Shown piece after piece: positions 43,659-51,248 of a DNA stretch of 64,000 nt. Both the position numbers and the translations under genes were made by a program. This DNA is from a virus, in the IMG/VR virus record IMGVR_UViG_3300027792_000015, positions 1 to 64,000 of that record; one strand, given 5' to 3'. Below the pieces are notes generated by a model that was not told where the DNA came from, ran no database searches, and worked only from the letters and a program-made list of their open reading frames with translations. How positions within the stretch are numbered: position 1 is the stretch's first letter; each line of letters starts with the position of its first letter.

Positions 43659-44580
43659 TGATAATACTTATGCCGAAATTTTAAACAAAATAAAAGACGA
43701 CATATATTTGTTTGATGGGTTTTGTAAAAAAGTCCCACCAAGTAATCCAGAACAAGAAAAAATTTATTCTGATATAAATTGTGCAATACAAGAATCTGAA
43801 ACGGACAAAAGAATTAACAAACTGCTAAATAATAAAAGCAAATTTTATAAGTTCGGCAATGATTTGAGTAAGATTATATCTTCCAAAAGAATGCACATAG
43901 GCAGTAAAACTATGAATCATGTGATAAAGTTTTTTATTAATAATGGGCATAGGTTTTATCCGTATGCTTCAAGGGAGTTAATAAAAGAAATATCACCAGA
44001 TATTACTGACGAAGACACAGCAATAAAAATTTTGACGGCGCACAGCGGACATCTGGATAATAAATCATGCGAGTTATTGTTAAATAAAATTAATTTAGGA
44101 ACAGATAATCCTAATCTCGCAAGTGTATCTAAACTTAAAGTTTTTGCCGGAATAAAGGTTGCTCGCGCAGATTTAAGTATTCCAGAAGAAAAGATAAAGG
44201 TATTGAATATCATAGCACAAAGGCCAACACTCATAAAATATTTAAAGAGCCAGGTTAATTTTACTTTTGAGGAATTGAAAACTTTGCCACCCGTAAGAAG
44301 GTTTAATTTTTTGGAAGCAATGTTTTCAGGAATGCCAAGACACAGTCGTTTTAGGACTGGAACACTTAAAAGAGTAAATGCTATTACGTCGTATGTAAAT
44401 GGTTACTGGGGAAATTTTAGAATGGACATAATACCAGAAGAACAAATGAATGAGTTATTGTTTTCAGTTGTAATACAAAAAAATAATAGGGTTGTAGATT
44501 TGTTTGAGAATTATAAGGAATTTTTAGGCTTTGTTCAAGCGCATAAATCACATTTTAATGGAATTTTAACTATAAAGTGA
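43651..44580 (+). CDS. Helical hypothetical protein of the five-member family
   Basis: 309 aa. C-terminal pattern PPVRRFNFLEAM...EEQMNELLFSVVIQKNNRVVDLF. An 8-nt overlap with the upstream paralogue. The MoxR-VWA genes are 27 kb away, so these two may act separately. Confidence 0.7.
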   Translation: MIDDNTYAEILNKIKDDIYLFDGFCKKVPPSNPEQEKIYSDINCAIQESETDKRINKLLNNKSKFYKFGNDLSKIISSKRMHIGSKTMNHVIKFFINNGHRFYPYASRELIKEISPDITDEDTAIKILTAHSGHLDNKSCELLLNKINLGTDNPNLASVSKLKVFAGIKVARADLSIPEEKIKVLNIIAQRPTLIKYLKSQVNFTFEELKTLPPVRRFNFLEAMFSGMPRHSRFRTGTLKRVNAITSYVNGYWGNFRMDIIPEEQMNELLFSVVIQKNNRVVDLFENYKEFLGFVQAHKSHFNGILTIK

Positions 44581-44645
44581 GTCCAAGTAAATACTAAAAT
44601 TTATTTAGTTTATTAGGAAACATTAACAGAAAAGTGAGGTAAAAT

Positions 44646-44963
44646 ATGGAAAAGTTTAATAAGGGTGATAAAATAATGTTCGAAGGTCATACACTATACT
44701 ATATGGATAGTTTCACAGATAACGATGGCCAAAATATACTGACTTGCGGCGGTCTTGGCGGGTTTCCAATTTATGTCCCAGAAGAAATGGCTACAAGAAT
44801 AGAGTCGAGTTTTGAGGAGAAAGCTTTGGCAATTCTCGCTGATATTTCTTTGTCTATAAAAGATTTGAATGAAAACTTTGAAGGTATTTTGGGCGCCGGG
44901 CAAGAAAATGTATGCCACTGTGGTGACGAAGACGACGAGGATATTCCAGAAGACCTAAATTAA
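44646..44963 (+). CDS. Hypothetical protein with acidic tail
   Basis: 105 aa. N-terminal beta domain (NKGDKIMFEGHTLYYMDSF), then a helix and an acidic Cys/His tail (CHCGDEDDEDIPED). GTGAGG upstream. Function unknown. Confidence 0.7.
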   Translation: MEKFNKGDKIMFEGHTLYYMDSFTDNDGQNILTCGGLGGFPIYVPEEMATRIESSFEEKALAILADISLSIKDLNENFEGILGAGQENVCHCGDEDDEDIPEDLN

Positions 44964-44978
44964 TTTGCGGAGTAAAGT

Positions 44979-45497
44979 ATGGTAAAAATTCAACCAAAAT
45001 TTAAAGTCGGAGACACAGTGTTCGCCACTAAAATTGATGAAGAAGTTAGTGTTATTGCCGTTAATGTTAATGAAGAAAACATAAATTATACTCTATCAAG
45101 ACAATATGTAATGCCCGAAATTTACTTAGAAAAATCAAGAGAGAGCGCTTCATATAAAAACAGCATCGACTGTCTGATAGAGAAAAATAATATATGTTTT
45201 AATAATATAGAACAGGCGGAAAACGAAATTAAACGTCAAGAAGAAATATTAGAAAAATGTTCAGCAAAGTTAAACAATAAACGAGAATCTGTAAAACCCA
45301 GAAATATAATTGATGATTGGAGGGTAATCAGTTATATTAATGATTTATATCTCGAAATCTCCCAAGCAAAACATTATATTAAAAGAGGCAAAGCTCGCAT
45401 TAAAAGTTTAAAAAATAATTTAAAAACAAACAATGAAAAAATAAAAGAACTAAAAAAAGAAATGTTGGTGTTAGAATTGTCAGGAATAATGAAATAA
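44979..45497 (+). CDS. KOW-like/coiled-coil protein, LAGI family
   Basis: 172 aa. N-terminal VQPKFKVGDTVFATKID (short beta domain), long coiled coil (QAENEIKRQEEILEKCSAKL...), and the C-terminus EMLVLELSGIM. Same layout as the genes at 57041 and 57532, and as the fragment at 49552. Confidence 0.7.
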   Translation: MVKIQPKFKVGDTVFATKIDEEVSVIAVNVNEENINYTLSRQYVMPEIYLEKSRESASYKNSIDCLIEKNNICFNNIEQAENEIKRQEEILEKCSAKLNNKRESVKPRNIIDDWRVISYINDLYLEISQAKHYIKRGKARIKSLKNNLKTNNEKIKELKKEMLVLELSGIMK

Positions 45498-45534
45498 AAG
45501 AATATCTGATTACGAAATTGTCTGGGATTGAAAA

Positions 45535-45738
45535 ATGATGAATAAAAGTGATACTGACCAAATTTATGTTTCTGTGTTGAAATTTAATAGGTCAATTTGC
45601 CACGAAGGCGAACTGATTAAATTATTACTTCCAAATACCCCAGTGATTGTAAAGTTTATAAAAATAACCGGCGGCCAAACTGCGTGGCTTCTTGATCGTC
45701 ACGATAGAGACATATACAACTTTTACGGAGAACAATAA
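45535..45738 (+). CDS. YIFK-box small protein (isolated member)
   Basis: 67 aa, core DQIYVSVLKFNRSIC, with a longer C-terminus than most members (ITGGQTAWLLDRHDRDIY). Start at 45535 or 45538. TAATG overlap with the next gene. Confidence 0.65.
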   Translation: MMNKSDTDQIYVSVLKFNRSICHEGELIKLLLPNTPVIVKFIKITGGQTAWLLDRHDRDIYNFYGEQ

Positions 45739-46007
45739 TGATAAAACACACAATAGCCGGACTTAAAAAAGATATCTGTGAAAAATTTATTATAGAAGAT
45801 GATGACATTACTTTTCATAATGGTGATTTTATAATAACATTTTCTCTTAAATATTTGGCAGAAGCGGCAGGTAAGTTTTTTGAAAGAGACATTTGGCATC
45901 ACAAACAATCCAAATATCAAAAAGAACACTGGGAACTAAAAATTCCGGTAGAGAGGATGCGTTTGAAAAACTACTCAATTTGTGATAGGAGCCTGAATGA
46001 AATATAA
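45738..46007 (+). CDS. Hypothetical protein
   Basis: 89 aa, alpha/beta (ITFHNGDFIITFSLKYLAEAAGKFF). Overlaps the next gene by 11 nt. No family recognised. Confidence 0.65.
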   Translation: MIKHTIAGLKKDICEKFIIEDDDITFHNGDFIITFSLKYLAEAAGKFFERDIWHHKQSKYQKEHWELKIPVERMRLKNYSICDRSLNEI

Positions 46008-46317
46008 TTATAATTTGGTTGAAATGACTCCGGAAATATATAAAGAAATAGACTACCGAATACGTGACGCAGAATATAAAGAGTATAATTATAATATTGA
46101 AAGTAACACAATTACCATAGAAATATGGAATGAATCGCATCATAATGGTAATATATATGACGATTATAGATACGACATATTGGTTCCATGGTGGTTTAAT
46201 GATGCAATTTTTAATATGCTGCGTAACACAGCAGAAAATAATTTAACTCAAATAAACAAAAACATTAAAAATGTGTTCTACGCTTTATTAGACACAAACA
46301 AAAAACTTGGAGTTTAA
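45997..46317 (+). CDS. Hypothetical protein
   Basis: 106 aa, Asn/Tyr rich (EYKEYNYNIESNTITIEIWN). Same general shape as the previous protein (beta segment followed by helix), perhaps distant paralogues. Confidence 0.65.
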   Translation: MKYNYNLVEMTPEIYKEIDYRIRDAEYKEYNYNIESNTITIEIWNESHHNGNIYDDYRYDILVPWWFNDAIFNMLRNTAENNLTQINKNIKNVFYALLDTNKKLGV

Positions 46318-46318
46318 A

Positions 46319-46570
46319 ATGAAAAACGAAGAAATGGAAACAATGTATGTGGAGTGCATGTGTGAAGACCAATCACACACTTTAAGGTTTTCACAAATAG
46401 GTGAAGATGTTTGTGTATCAATGCACCTAACTATGTTTGGATTTTGCGTCCGACTTTGGAATGCTCTGAAATATATCTTTGGCCATCGATCGAAGTTTGG
46501 TGATTTCGAGGAAACCATTTTGGAAAGAAAAGATATAAAAAAGATAGTTGGGTTTCTGAAAAATGTCTGA
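46319..46570 (+). CDS. Hypothetical protein
   Basis: 83 aa from ATG 46319, GGAG upstream. Contains METMYVECMCEDQSHTLRF and WNALKYIFGHRSKFGDF. No family recognised. Overlaps the first gene of array 2. Confidence 0.65.
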   Translation: MKNEEMETMYVECMCEDQSHTLRFSQIGEDVCVSMHLTMFGFCVRLWNALKYIFGHRSKFGDFEETILERKDIKKIVGFLKNV

Positions 46571-46736
46571 ATATATGCAAGATTTTTATAAATCTGTTTT
46601 TAAATACGGGACGAAAATTATAAAAAAATACGAATTATGTAGTAATAATTTGTCCATTGATTTAAAAAACAAGGGTGGGTATTCCGGGATTAGATATTAT
46701 TTTTATTGCAGGATAAATAAATATGATATTGACTGA
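46563..46736 (+). CDS. YIFK-box small protein, array 2 member 1
   Basis: 57 aa, MSEYM start, core QDFYKSVFKYGTKII. C-terminal half LSIDLKNKGGYSGIRYY. Confidence 0.75.
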   Translation: MSEYMQDFYKSVFKYGTKIIKKYELCSNNLSIDLKNKGGYSGIRYYFYCRINKYDID

Positions 46737-46901
46737 CGAAGAAAGAATATTGTATATTAAAAGAATATATATTTATCTTTTAAAAAAAAAGGAGTGATAG
46801 CAAAAAGCCATACACGTGATGCTTTTTATCATAGCGTAGTTACGATTGGTGTTCCGGGAGACATATTTTGTGCAGACAATTATTTATCTGAATGTAGGTG
46901 A
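46723..46901 (+). pseudogene. YIFK-box small gene broken at a nine-A run, array 2 member 2
   Basis: Core KRIYIYLLKKK runs into A9 and stops at TGA. One extra A would restore GVIAKSHTRDAFYH...VTIGVPGDIF to 46901, the normal family length. Either a slippage mutation or a site for programmed slippage. Confidence 0.6.
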
Positions 46902-46904
46902 TTT

Positions 46905-47060
46905 GTGCAATACGGAATGATGAATGTTTATATTATGTATTTCAAACGCAAACATAGTATTTATGCCGGCGGTAAAATTAAAGAATTTAATAATATATAT
47001 TTGCGTGTAGATTTTATAATTAATGGGTATGTTAGGGGCTACACTATACTGCAAAAATAA
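46905..47060 (+). CDS. YIFK-box small protein, array 2 member 3
   Basis: 51 aa with a GTG start (MQYGM-like), core MNVYIMYFKRKHSIY. ATG 46917 is an alternative start. Confidence 0.7.
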   Translation: MQYGMMNVYIMYFKRKHSIYAGGKIKEFNNIYLRVDFIINGYVRGYTILQK

Positions 47061-47074
47061 TGTTGGAGTAAGTT

Positions 47075-47233
47075 ATGCGCGAATCTATGAAAATGGTTTA
47101 TGTTAAATTTCTAAAACACAAACAAATAATATACAAATATGAAATTTATCAATATTTTGGCAAAGAATTTGTAGCGATAGAGTTTAATGGTTTTGGCGTT
47201 TGGCCTTACCGAGTTTCAATAGAGGTAATATAG
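47075..47233 (+). CDS. YIFK-box small protein, array 2 member 4
   Basis: 52 aa, MRESM start, core KMVYVKFLKHKQIIY. C-terminal half FVAIEFNGFGVWPYRVSI. Confidence 0.75.
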   Translation: MRESMKMVYVKFLKHKQIIYKYEIYQYFGKEFVAIEFNGFGVWPYRVSIEVI

Positions 47234-47243
47234 GTGGCAGACT

Positions 47244-47384
47244 ATGCAGCAACATATGAAAATAGTTTATATTAGATTTATGAAAAAACAACAACAAATA
47301 TGTGCATATAAAATTAGACTCAATTATCTGACGGTAGATTTTAATATATTCGAAAGTATTTGGCATTATTATATCAATTTTTAA
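47244..47384 (+). CDS. YIFK-box small protein, array 2 member 5
   Basis: 46 aa, MQQHM start, core KIVYIRFMKKQQQIC. Similar to member 4 in core and length. Confidence 0.75.
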   Translation: MQQHMKIVYIRFMKKQQQICAYKIRLNYLTVDFNIFESIWHYYINF

Positions 47385-47396
47385 GAAAGTTAAATC

Positions 47397-47525
47397 ATGC
47401 AATACGAAATGATGCAAATATATACTAAAATTTTAAAACATGGTCGTAAAATTGATTCTTATAGTATGTTGTTTGATTCTACTTGTTTAGAGGTTAATAT
47501 TTTTCCTTCCACTTATTTTATATAA
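47397..47525 (+). CDS. YIFK-box small protein, array 2 member 6
   Basis: 42 aa, MQYEM start, core MQIYTKILKHGRKID. One of the shortest members. Confidence 0.7.
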   Translation: MQYEMMQIYTKILKHGRKIDSYSMLFDSTCLEVNIFPSTYFI

Positions 47526-47539
47526 TATCGGAGTAGTTT

Positions 47540-47695
47540 ATGTGTGGTCTTATGAGGATAGCGTATATATGTGTTTTAAAAAAGAATTGTGATATTTGTA
47601 TATCCGATCGCATTCCAACTACATCTGGGTATGATAAAATTAAATCAAAACCACCATCGAACGACATCTGCTTTTATATTTCGGATAAATTTTAA
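47540..47695 (+). CDS. YIFK-box small protein, array 2 member 7
   Basis: 51 aa, MCGLM start, core RIAYICVLKKNCDIC. GGAG upstream. Confidence 0.7.
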   Translation: MCGLMRIAYICVLKKNCDICISDRIPTTSGYDKIKSKPPSNDICFYISDKF

Positions 47696-47697
47696 TC

Positions 47698-47841
47698 ATG
47701 CAATATGAAATGATTGACCTTTATATTGAAATCCTAAAATATGGTTCCAAAATTAATAAATATTATATGGTTGGTAATGATTATTTGGGTTTAGATATTT
47801 ATATTTTCCATTTTTATATTAAACAGAAAGAACAACAATGA
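47698..47841 (+). CDS. YIFK-box small protein, array 2 member 8
   Basis: 47 aa, MQYEM start, core IDLYIEILKYGSKIN, close to member 6. ATGA overlap with the next gene. Confidence 0.75.
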   Translation: MQYEMIDLYIEILKYGSKINKYYMVGNDYLGLDIYIFHFYIKQKEQQ

Positions 47842-47975
47842 CTGATGCGATGAAGAAATTTTATATTTATGCTTTAAAATATGGATACGGGATTTACATA
47901 AATGAGTGGCGGTCAATTAGCCTCGGCGGCGATAGAATTTGTATTGAGCTTTATCCTCCCACGAAAAATTCTTAA
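47838..47975 (+). CDS. YIFK-box small protein, array 2 member 9
   Basis: 45 aa, MTDAM start, core KKFYIYALKYGYGIY. C-terminal half DRICIELYPP. Confidence 0.75.
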   Translation: MTDAMKKFYIYALKYGYGIYINEWRSISLGGDRICIELYPPTKNS

Positions 47976-47995
47976 TTTTGTTTTAAGGTAAAATA

Positions 47996-48154
47996 ATGGA
48001 CTGTATGATGCAAGTATTTTATATTAGTATATTAAAACAAAAATATATACCAGAAATAACAGAAAAGTTAATAACTTCTGATGGCCGTCATAGGGTTTTT
48101 ATTAGATTAAAAGGCGTAGATTATTCTGAATTCTTTTTTACAAGCGAGTTTTGA
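47996..48154 (+). CDS. YIFK-box small protein, array 2 member 10
   Basis: 52 aa, MDCMM start, core QVFYISILKQKYIPE. C-terminal half HRVFIRLKGVDYSEFFF. Confidence 0.75.
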   Translation: MDCMMQVFYISILKQKYIPEITEKLITSDGRHRVFIRLKGVDYSEFFFTSEF

Positions 48155-48156
48155 TT

Positions 48157-48300
48157 ATGCAACAATCTATGGTAAATTTATATATTGATGTATTAAAATA
48201 TAATTACCACATTGTGGGAGCATTTTCAGCAGAATATTATAATTTATATTTCACATTGCGTGAAGACTACACACATTATTTTTTTATAGAGAAAACGTGA
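48157..48300 (+). CDS. YIFK-box small protein, array 2 member 11
   Basis: 47 aa, MQQSM start, core VNLYIDVLKYNYHIV. GTGA overlap with the next gene. Confidence 0.75.
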   Translation: MQQSMVNLYIDVLKYNYHIVGAFSAEYYNLYFTLREDYTHYFFIEKT

Positions 48301-48440
48301 ACACTCACTCAATATACATTGACTTTTTCAAAAACAAATTCCCAATTGTTTGGTATCACGTTTTTGAGAGCGGCGGAACTTGGTGGGTTGAAATCGAAAC
48401 AGAATGGAATAAATATTTTATACGACAAGGCAAACAATGA
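48297..48440 (+). CDS. YIFK-box small protein, array 2 member 12
   Basis: 47 aa with a GTG start in a GTGA overlap, core HSIYIDFFKNKFPIV. C-terminal half TWWVEIETEWNKYFI. Confidence 0.7.
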   Translation: MNTHSIYIDFFKNKFPIVWYHVFESGGTWWVEIETEWNKYFIRQGKQ

Positions 48441-48613
48441 GTATTCCAAATAGTATGCAGTCAATATATATTCAAATTTTAAAATATAAATGGTCAATAA
48501 CAAAGTCTTATCCAGTAGTGAGATTTTGTGGCATTGATAGTGTGGCCATAGAAATAAATTGCCTGCCTTATATACTGGTGCAAAGGGCGCAAAATGACAG
48601 AATGTGGCATTAA
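48437..48613 (+). CDS. YIFK-box small protein, array 2 member 13
   Basis: 58 aa, core QSIYIQILKYKWSIT. C-terminal half SVAIEINCLPYILV; the last residues overlap member 14. Confidence 0.75.
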   Translation: MSIPNSMQSIYIQILKYKWSITKSYPVVRFCGIDSVAIEINCLPYILVQRAQNDRMWH

Positions 48614-48752
48614 TTCTCTATATATTAGTTTATTTAAAAACAAACACACAATAAAAGATTATCGAATATTTAACCTTAATGGTTTTTCATTTATTATCAT
48701 CTACACAAATGAAAACTTCAACAATAAATATTATGTTCTTTCAGGAGTCTAA
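48594..48752 (+). CDS. YIFK-box small protein, array 2 member 14
   Basis: 52 aa, core NSLYISLFKNKHTIK. C-terminal half FSFIIIYTNENFNNKYYV. Confidence 0.75.
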   Translation: MTECGINSLYISLFKNKHTIKDYRIFNLNGFSFIIIYTNENFNNKYYVLSGV

Positions 48753-48968
48753 ATGTATAATTATATTGCACCAAATGGTTTTTGCAAAAATGCAATTTTT
48801 GGCATATATATTCAAATTTTCAAAAACAACTGGTCCGGCAGAGTGGTTGGAAGAGTAAATGAAAAATTATGCACAAGTATAACAATAGAATTAACAGACC
48901 CAAAAAATAAATATAATTGTGAAACAATTTATAAAGAATTATTTGCCGGAGATTTACGGACACGATAA
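48753..48968 (+). CDS. YIFK-box small protein, array 2 member 15
   Basis: 71 aa, one of the longest, core FGIYIQIFKNNWSGR. C-terminal half TSITIELTDPKNKYNCE. Confidence 0.7.
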   Translation: MYNYIAPNGFCKNAIFGIYIQIFKNNWSGRVVGRVNEKLCTSITIELTDPKNKYNCETIYKELFAGDLRTR

Positions 48969-48972
48969 CAAA

Positions 48973-49131
48973 ATGACAGAAAATATAAGACAAATTTATA
49001 GGCAAGTTTTTAGGAACAAATGCACCTTGTGGCAAAAAACAGACACTGAAATAATAGTGATGCATAACACTTTACAATTATATAGACTTTATGTTTGTGA
49101 GGAGCCGGTGCCAGGAATTTATTTTTTCTAA
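48973..49131 (+). CDS. YIFK-box small protein, array 2 member 16
   Basis: 52 aa from ATG 48973, MTENI start, core RQIYRQVFRNKCTLW. The core Lys is Arg here. Confidence 0.7.
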   Translation: MTENIRQIYRQVFRNKCTLWQKTDTEIIVMHNTLQLYRLYVCEEPVPGIYFF

Positions 49132-49141
49132 TGAGGTAAAA

Positions 49142-49297
49142 ATGGATTGGAAAATAGCAAACATTTATCGCGGTGTTTTTAAGTTTGGCGAAAAAATCGA
49201 AGTTATAAAAGCAAACAAAAACTTTTTAATGGCCAGCACGACAGATTGTGATGGTTATAAGACTTTATATTATTTATATAGTCTTGAAAGCAAATAG
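49142..49297 (+). CDS. YIFK-box small protein, array 2 member 17
   Basis: 51 aa from ATG 49142, core ANIYRGVFKFGEKIE. C-terminal half NFLMASTTDCDGYKTLYY. Confidence 0.7.
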   Translation: MDWKIANIYRGVFKFGEKIEVIKANKNFLMASTTDCDGYKTLYYLYSLESK

Positions 49298-49305
49298 GTA
49301 GAGGT

Positions 49306-49482
49306 ATGACAATGCTACCATATCGAACAATTTATCGCAGAGTTTTAAAATATAACTATACTATGACACAAAGAAATATAAATAATTATGGGATACATAG
49401 TGAAATTTCTTTTTGGTTGGGGCAAACACTAGCAAGCTCATTTATTGTTTATGGTAATGGAGTTTATTCTTGGAGAACTTAA
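49306..49482 (+). CDS. YIFK-box small protein, array 2 member 18
   Basis: 58 aa, MTMLPY start, core RTIYRRVLKYNYTMT. TAATG overlap with the next gene. Confidence 0.7.
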   Translation: MTMLPYRTIYRRVLKYNYTMTQRNINNYGIHSEISFWLGQTLASSFIVYGNGVYSWRT

Positions 49483-49586
49483 TGGCAATTCCAATAGCGT
49501 GTGAAATGACATATATAAAAGTTTTAAAATACGGCTACACGATGGAACAAACGAAAAAATGCTCACCGAAGCCAGAAACAGCGTAG
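49482..49586 (+). CDS. YIFK-box small protein, truncated by recombination, array 2 member 19
   Basis: 34 aa, MAIPIACEM start, core MTYIKVLKYGYTMEQ. After the core the frame runs into the 3' end of a LAGI-family gene in another frame and stops at 49586. Confidence 0.6.
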   Translation: MAIPIACEMTYIKVLKYGYTMEQTKKCSPKPETA

Positions 49587-49644
49587 AAAAAGCAAAGAGA
49601 AATTTTTTGATTATGAAATTAGCGGGGTTAAGTCGCAACACCTA
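49552..49644 (+). pseudogene. Fragment of a LAGI-family coiled-coil gene
   Basis: From the ATG near 49560 the frame reads MLTEARNSVEKAKRNFLIMK then LAGLS, matching the coiled coil and LIIQLAGI end of the genes at 44979, 57041 and 57532. It is fused to the truncated tiny gene and runs into the CRISPR-like unit. Confidence 0.6.
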
Positions 49645-49665
49645 AAATGTTGCGTGGATTGAAAC
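49632..49665 (+). CRISPR. Solitary CRISPR-repeat-like unit 2 (subtype I-C-like)
   Basis: 34 nt: GTCGCAACA, loop CCTAAAA, TGTTGCG, then TGGATTGAAAC. Compared with the unit at 25329 it lacks one loop base and has C to T in the loop; stem and 11-nt tail are identical. No other repeat follows within the window and no cas gene is present. It lies in a recombination junction between a broken tiny gene and an intact one. Confidence 0.75.
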
Positions 49666-49708
49666 AAACAGAATTCTATGGCCCTCACTTTATTTGGACT
49701 GGAAACCG

Positions 49709-49870
49709 ATGCAAGTAGAAATGAAATATTTATACATAAACATACTTAAATATAACAACAAAATATATAAAATGAAGCTCTCCAATTACTGGCTAATATT
49801 ACAAGCAAACGATGAAGCACAAAATTATCATAAAGTTTATATTATATACGACAAGGAAATAAATGACTAA
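49709..49870 (+). CDS. YIFK-box small protein, array 2 member 20
   Basis: 53 aa, MQVEM start, core KYLYINILKYNNKIY. First intact gene after the CRISPR-like unit. Confidence 0.75.
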   Translation: MQVEMKYLYINILKYNNKIYKMKLSNYWLILQANDEAQNYHKVYIIYDKEIND

Positions 49871-50015
49871 TGGCATGAAAGATTTATATATCTATGTATT
49901 TAAAGAAAATTGCAAAATATATAAACCATTTTATTGGGGTGACTACCTTGTGATTAATTGTAAATCATCATTTAGTGATCCTGTCTTTGATTGCTGGATT
50001 AAAACATGCAAGTAG
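49863..50015 (+). CDS. YIFK-box small protein, array 2 member 21
   Basis: 50 aa, MTNGM start, core KDLYIYVFKENCKIY. Near-duplicate of member 26 in its first 20 codons. Ends TCK over the next start. Confidence 0.75.
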   Translation: MTNGMKDLYIYVFKENCKIYKPFYWGDYLVINCKSSFSDPVFDCWIKTCK

Positions 50016-50161
50016 ATATGCAAAATGTTTATATAGATTTCTTTAAGCATAATTACACAATAAAACAAACATCACATTATAGTAAGTGGTGGAAACTTGT
50101 TATTAGAAATAGTAAGGGAACTTATTATTATAACTATTATTATCGAGTGAAACATAAATGA
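50006..50161 (+). CDS. YIFK-box small protein, array 2 member 22
   Basis: 51 aa, MQVDM start, core QNVYIDFFKHNYTIK. Closely similar to member 25 along its whole length (WWKLVIRNSKGTYYYNY). Confidence 0.75.
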   Translation: MQVDMQNVYIDFFKHNYTIKQTSHYSKWWKLVIRNSKGTYYYNYYYRVKHK

Positions 50162-50319
50162 CAGAAGAAATGCAAAGTTTATATACAAAGATAATTAAGT
50201 ATAATTACAAAATATATGAGGTAGGATATTTGGACGCTTGGTGTATATTATATGTTAAAAGTAAAAGTGCTAATGGGTTTTACACACAAAATTGTTTTAT
50301 TGAATGGAAACATGAATGA
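50158..50319 (+). CDS. YIFK-box small protein, array 2 member 23
   Basis: 53 aa, MTEEM start, core QSLYTKIIKYNYKIY. ATGA overlaps on both sides. Confidence 0.75.
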   Translation: MTEEMQSLYTKIIKYNYKIYEVGYLDAWCILYVKSKSANGFYTQNCFIEWKHE

Positions 50320-50471
50320 CTACTGGTATGAAAGACATTTATAGATATTTCTATAAGCATAATTATACAATAGAAAAAATTCCAACCCATTTAGGCAATA
50401 CATTAGAGCTTCGCATAAAAGATAAGAACGATTTATCTTGCTCTTATTTTTTCTTTTATGGTGGAAGATAA
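50316..50471 (+). CDS. YIFK-box small protein, array 2 member 24
   Basis: 51 aa, MTTGM start, core KDIYRYFYKHNYTIE. C-terminal half LELRIKDKNDLSCSYFFF. Confidence 0.75.
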   Translation: MTTGMKDIYRYFYKHNYTIEKIPTHLGNTLELRIKDKNDLSCSYFFFYGGR

Positions 50472-50615
50472 ATGATTAAAGATATGCAAAATGTTTATAT
50501 AAATTTCTTTAAGTATAATCACACAATAAAACAATATGGTAATTGGTGGCAACTTGTTATTGGAAATAGTAGTGGAGGCTATTATTACAACTATTGTTGT
50601 CGGGTGGAAAAGTAA
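50472..50615 (+). CDS. YIFK-box small protein, array 2 member 25
   Basis: 47 aa, MIKDM start, core QNVYINFFKYNHTIK. Duplicate of member 22 (WWQLVIGNSSGGYYYNY). Confidence 0.75.
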   Translation: MIKDMQNVYINFFKYNHTIKQYGNWWQLVIGNSSGGYYYNYCCRVEK

Positions 50616-50756
50616 ATGACTAATGGCATGAAAGACATTTATATCTATGTATTTAAGTTTGGTTTCAAAATATATCAAAATCACACTTACCGCGATTTTT
50701 GCGAGTTTTATGTGGTTGGCCCTCTTGAAACTTTGCGTCTTTGTGTAATTGATTAG
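50616..50756 (+). CDS. YIFK-box small protein, array 2 member 26
   Basis: 46 aa, MTNGM start, core KDIYIYVFKFGFKIY. Duplicate of member 21 at the 5' end, different afterwards. Confidence 0.75.
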   Translation: MTNGMKDIYIYVFKFGFKIYQNHTYRDFCEFYVVGPLETLRLCVID

Positions 50757-50768
50757 TGGAGAAATATT

Positions 50769-50942
50769 ATGATACCGAGTGCAATGAAATTTGTATATAT
50801 AAAATCATTTAAGGGTGGTGATAAAATTCATGCATATCACAATCATCACGAACTTGGTTTTCTTGAAATTTGTTTTAAGCATTGGTTTGTTGGCAGTATA
50901 ATAAGGCGTTTTATTCACTATGGAAAACGAAAATGCAAGTAG
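50769..50942 (+). CDS. YIFK-box small protein, array 2 member 27
   Basis: 57 aa, core KFVYIKSFKGGDKIH. Ends KCK over the next start. GGAG upstream. Confidence 0.7.
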   Translation: MIPSAMKFVYIKSFKGGDKIHAYHNHHELGFLEICFKHWFVGSIIRRFIHYGKRKCK

Positions 50943-51085
50943 CAATGAAAGACATTTATATAAGTGTATTTAAATACAATCATAAAATATATGATTATTA
51001 TCCCTATGATGATTTATGCGTAATCTATATTAAAGATAAATACAACATTTTTACGGGGAGATATAATGTCAGACATGCAATATGA
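50933..51085 (+). CDS. YIFK-box small protein, array 2 member 28
   Basis: 50 aa from ATG 50933, MQVAM start, core KDIYISVFKYNHKIY. Confidence 0.75.
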   Translation: MQVAMKDIYISVFKYNHKIYDYYPYDDLCVIYIKDKYNIFTGRYNVRHAI

Positions 51086-51248
51086 TATGAAAAAACTTTA
51101 TATATCTATTCTTAAGCATAAAGCGCCCATACGCTCATGCACTAGACATACCAGTGGATTTTATGTGATTAAGGCATATGTTAAAACAATTTATGTAGAA
51201 AAATTAAAGAGATACTATATTTTTAGATTACCGACGAGCAAAAAATGA
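51066..51248 (+). CDS. YIFK-box small protein, array 2 member 29
   Basis: 60 aa, MSDMQYDM start, core KKLYISILKHKAPIR. GGGGAG upstream. Confidence 0.75.
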   Translation: MSDMQYDMKKLYISILKHKAPIRSCTRHTSGFYVIKAYVKTIYVEKLKRYYIFRLPTSKK

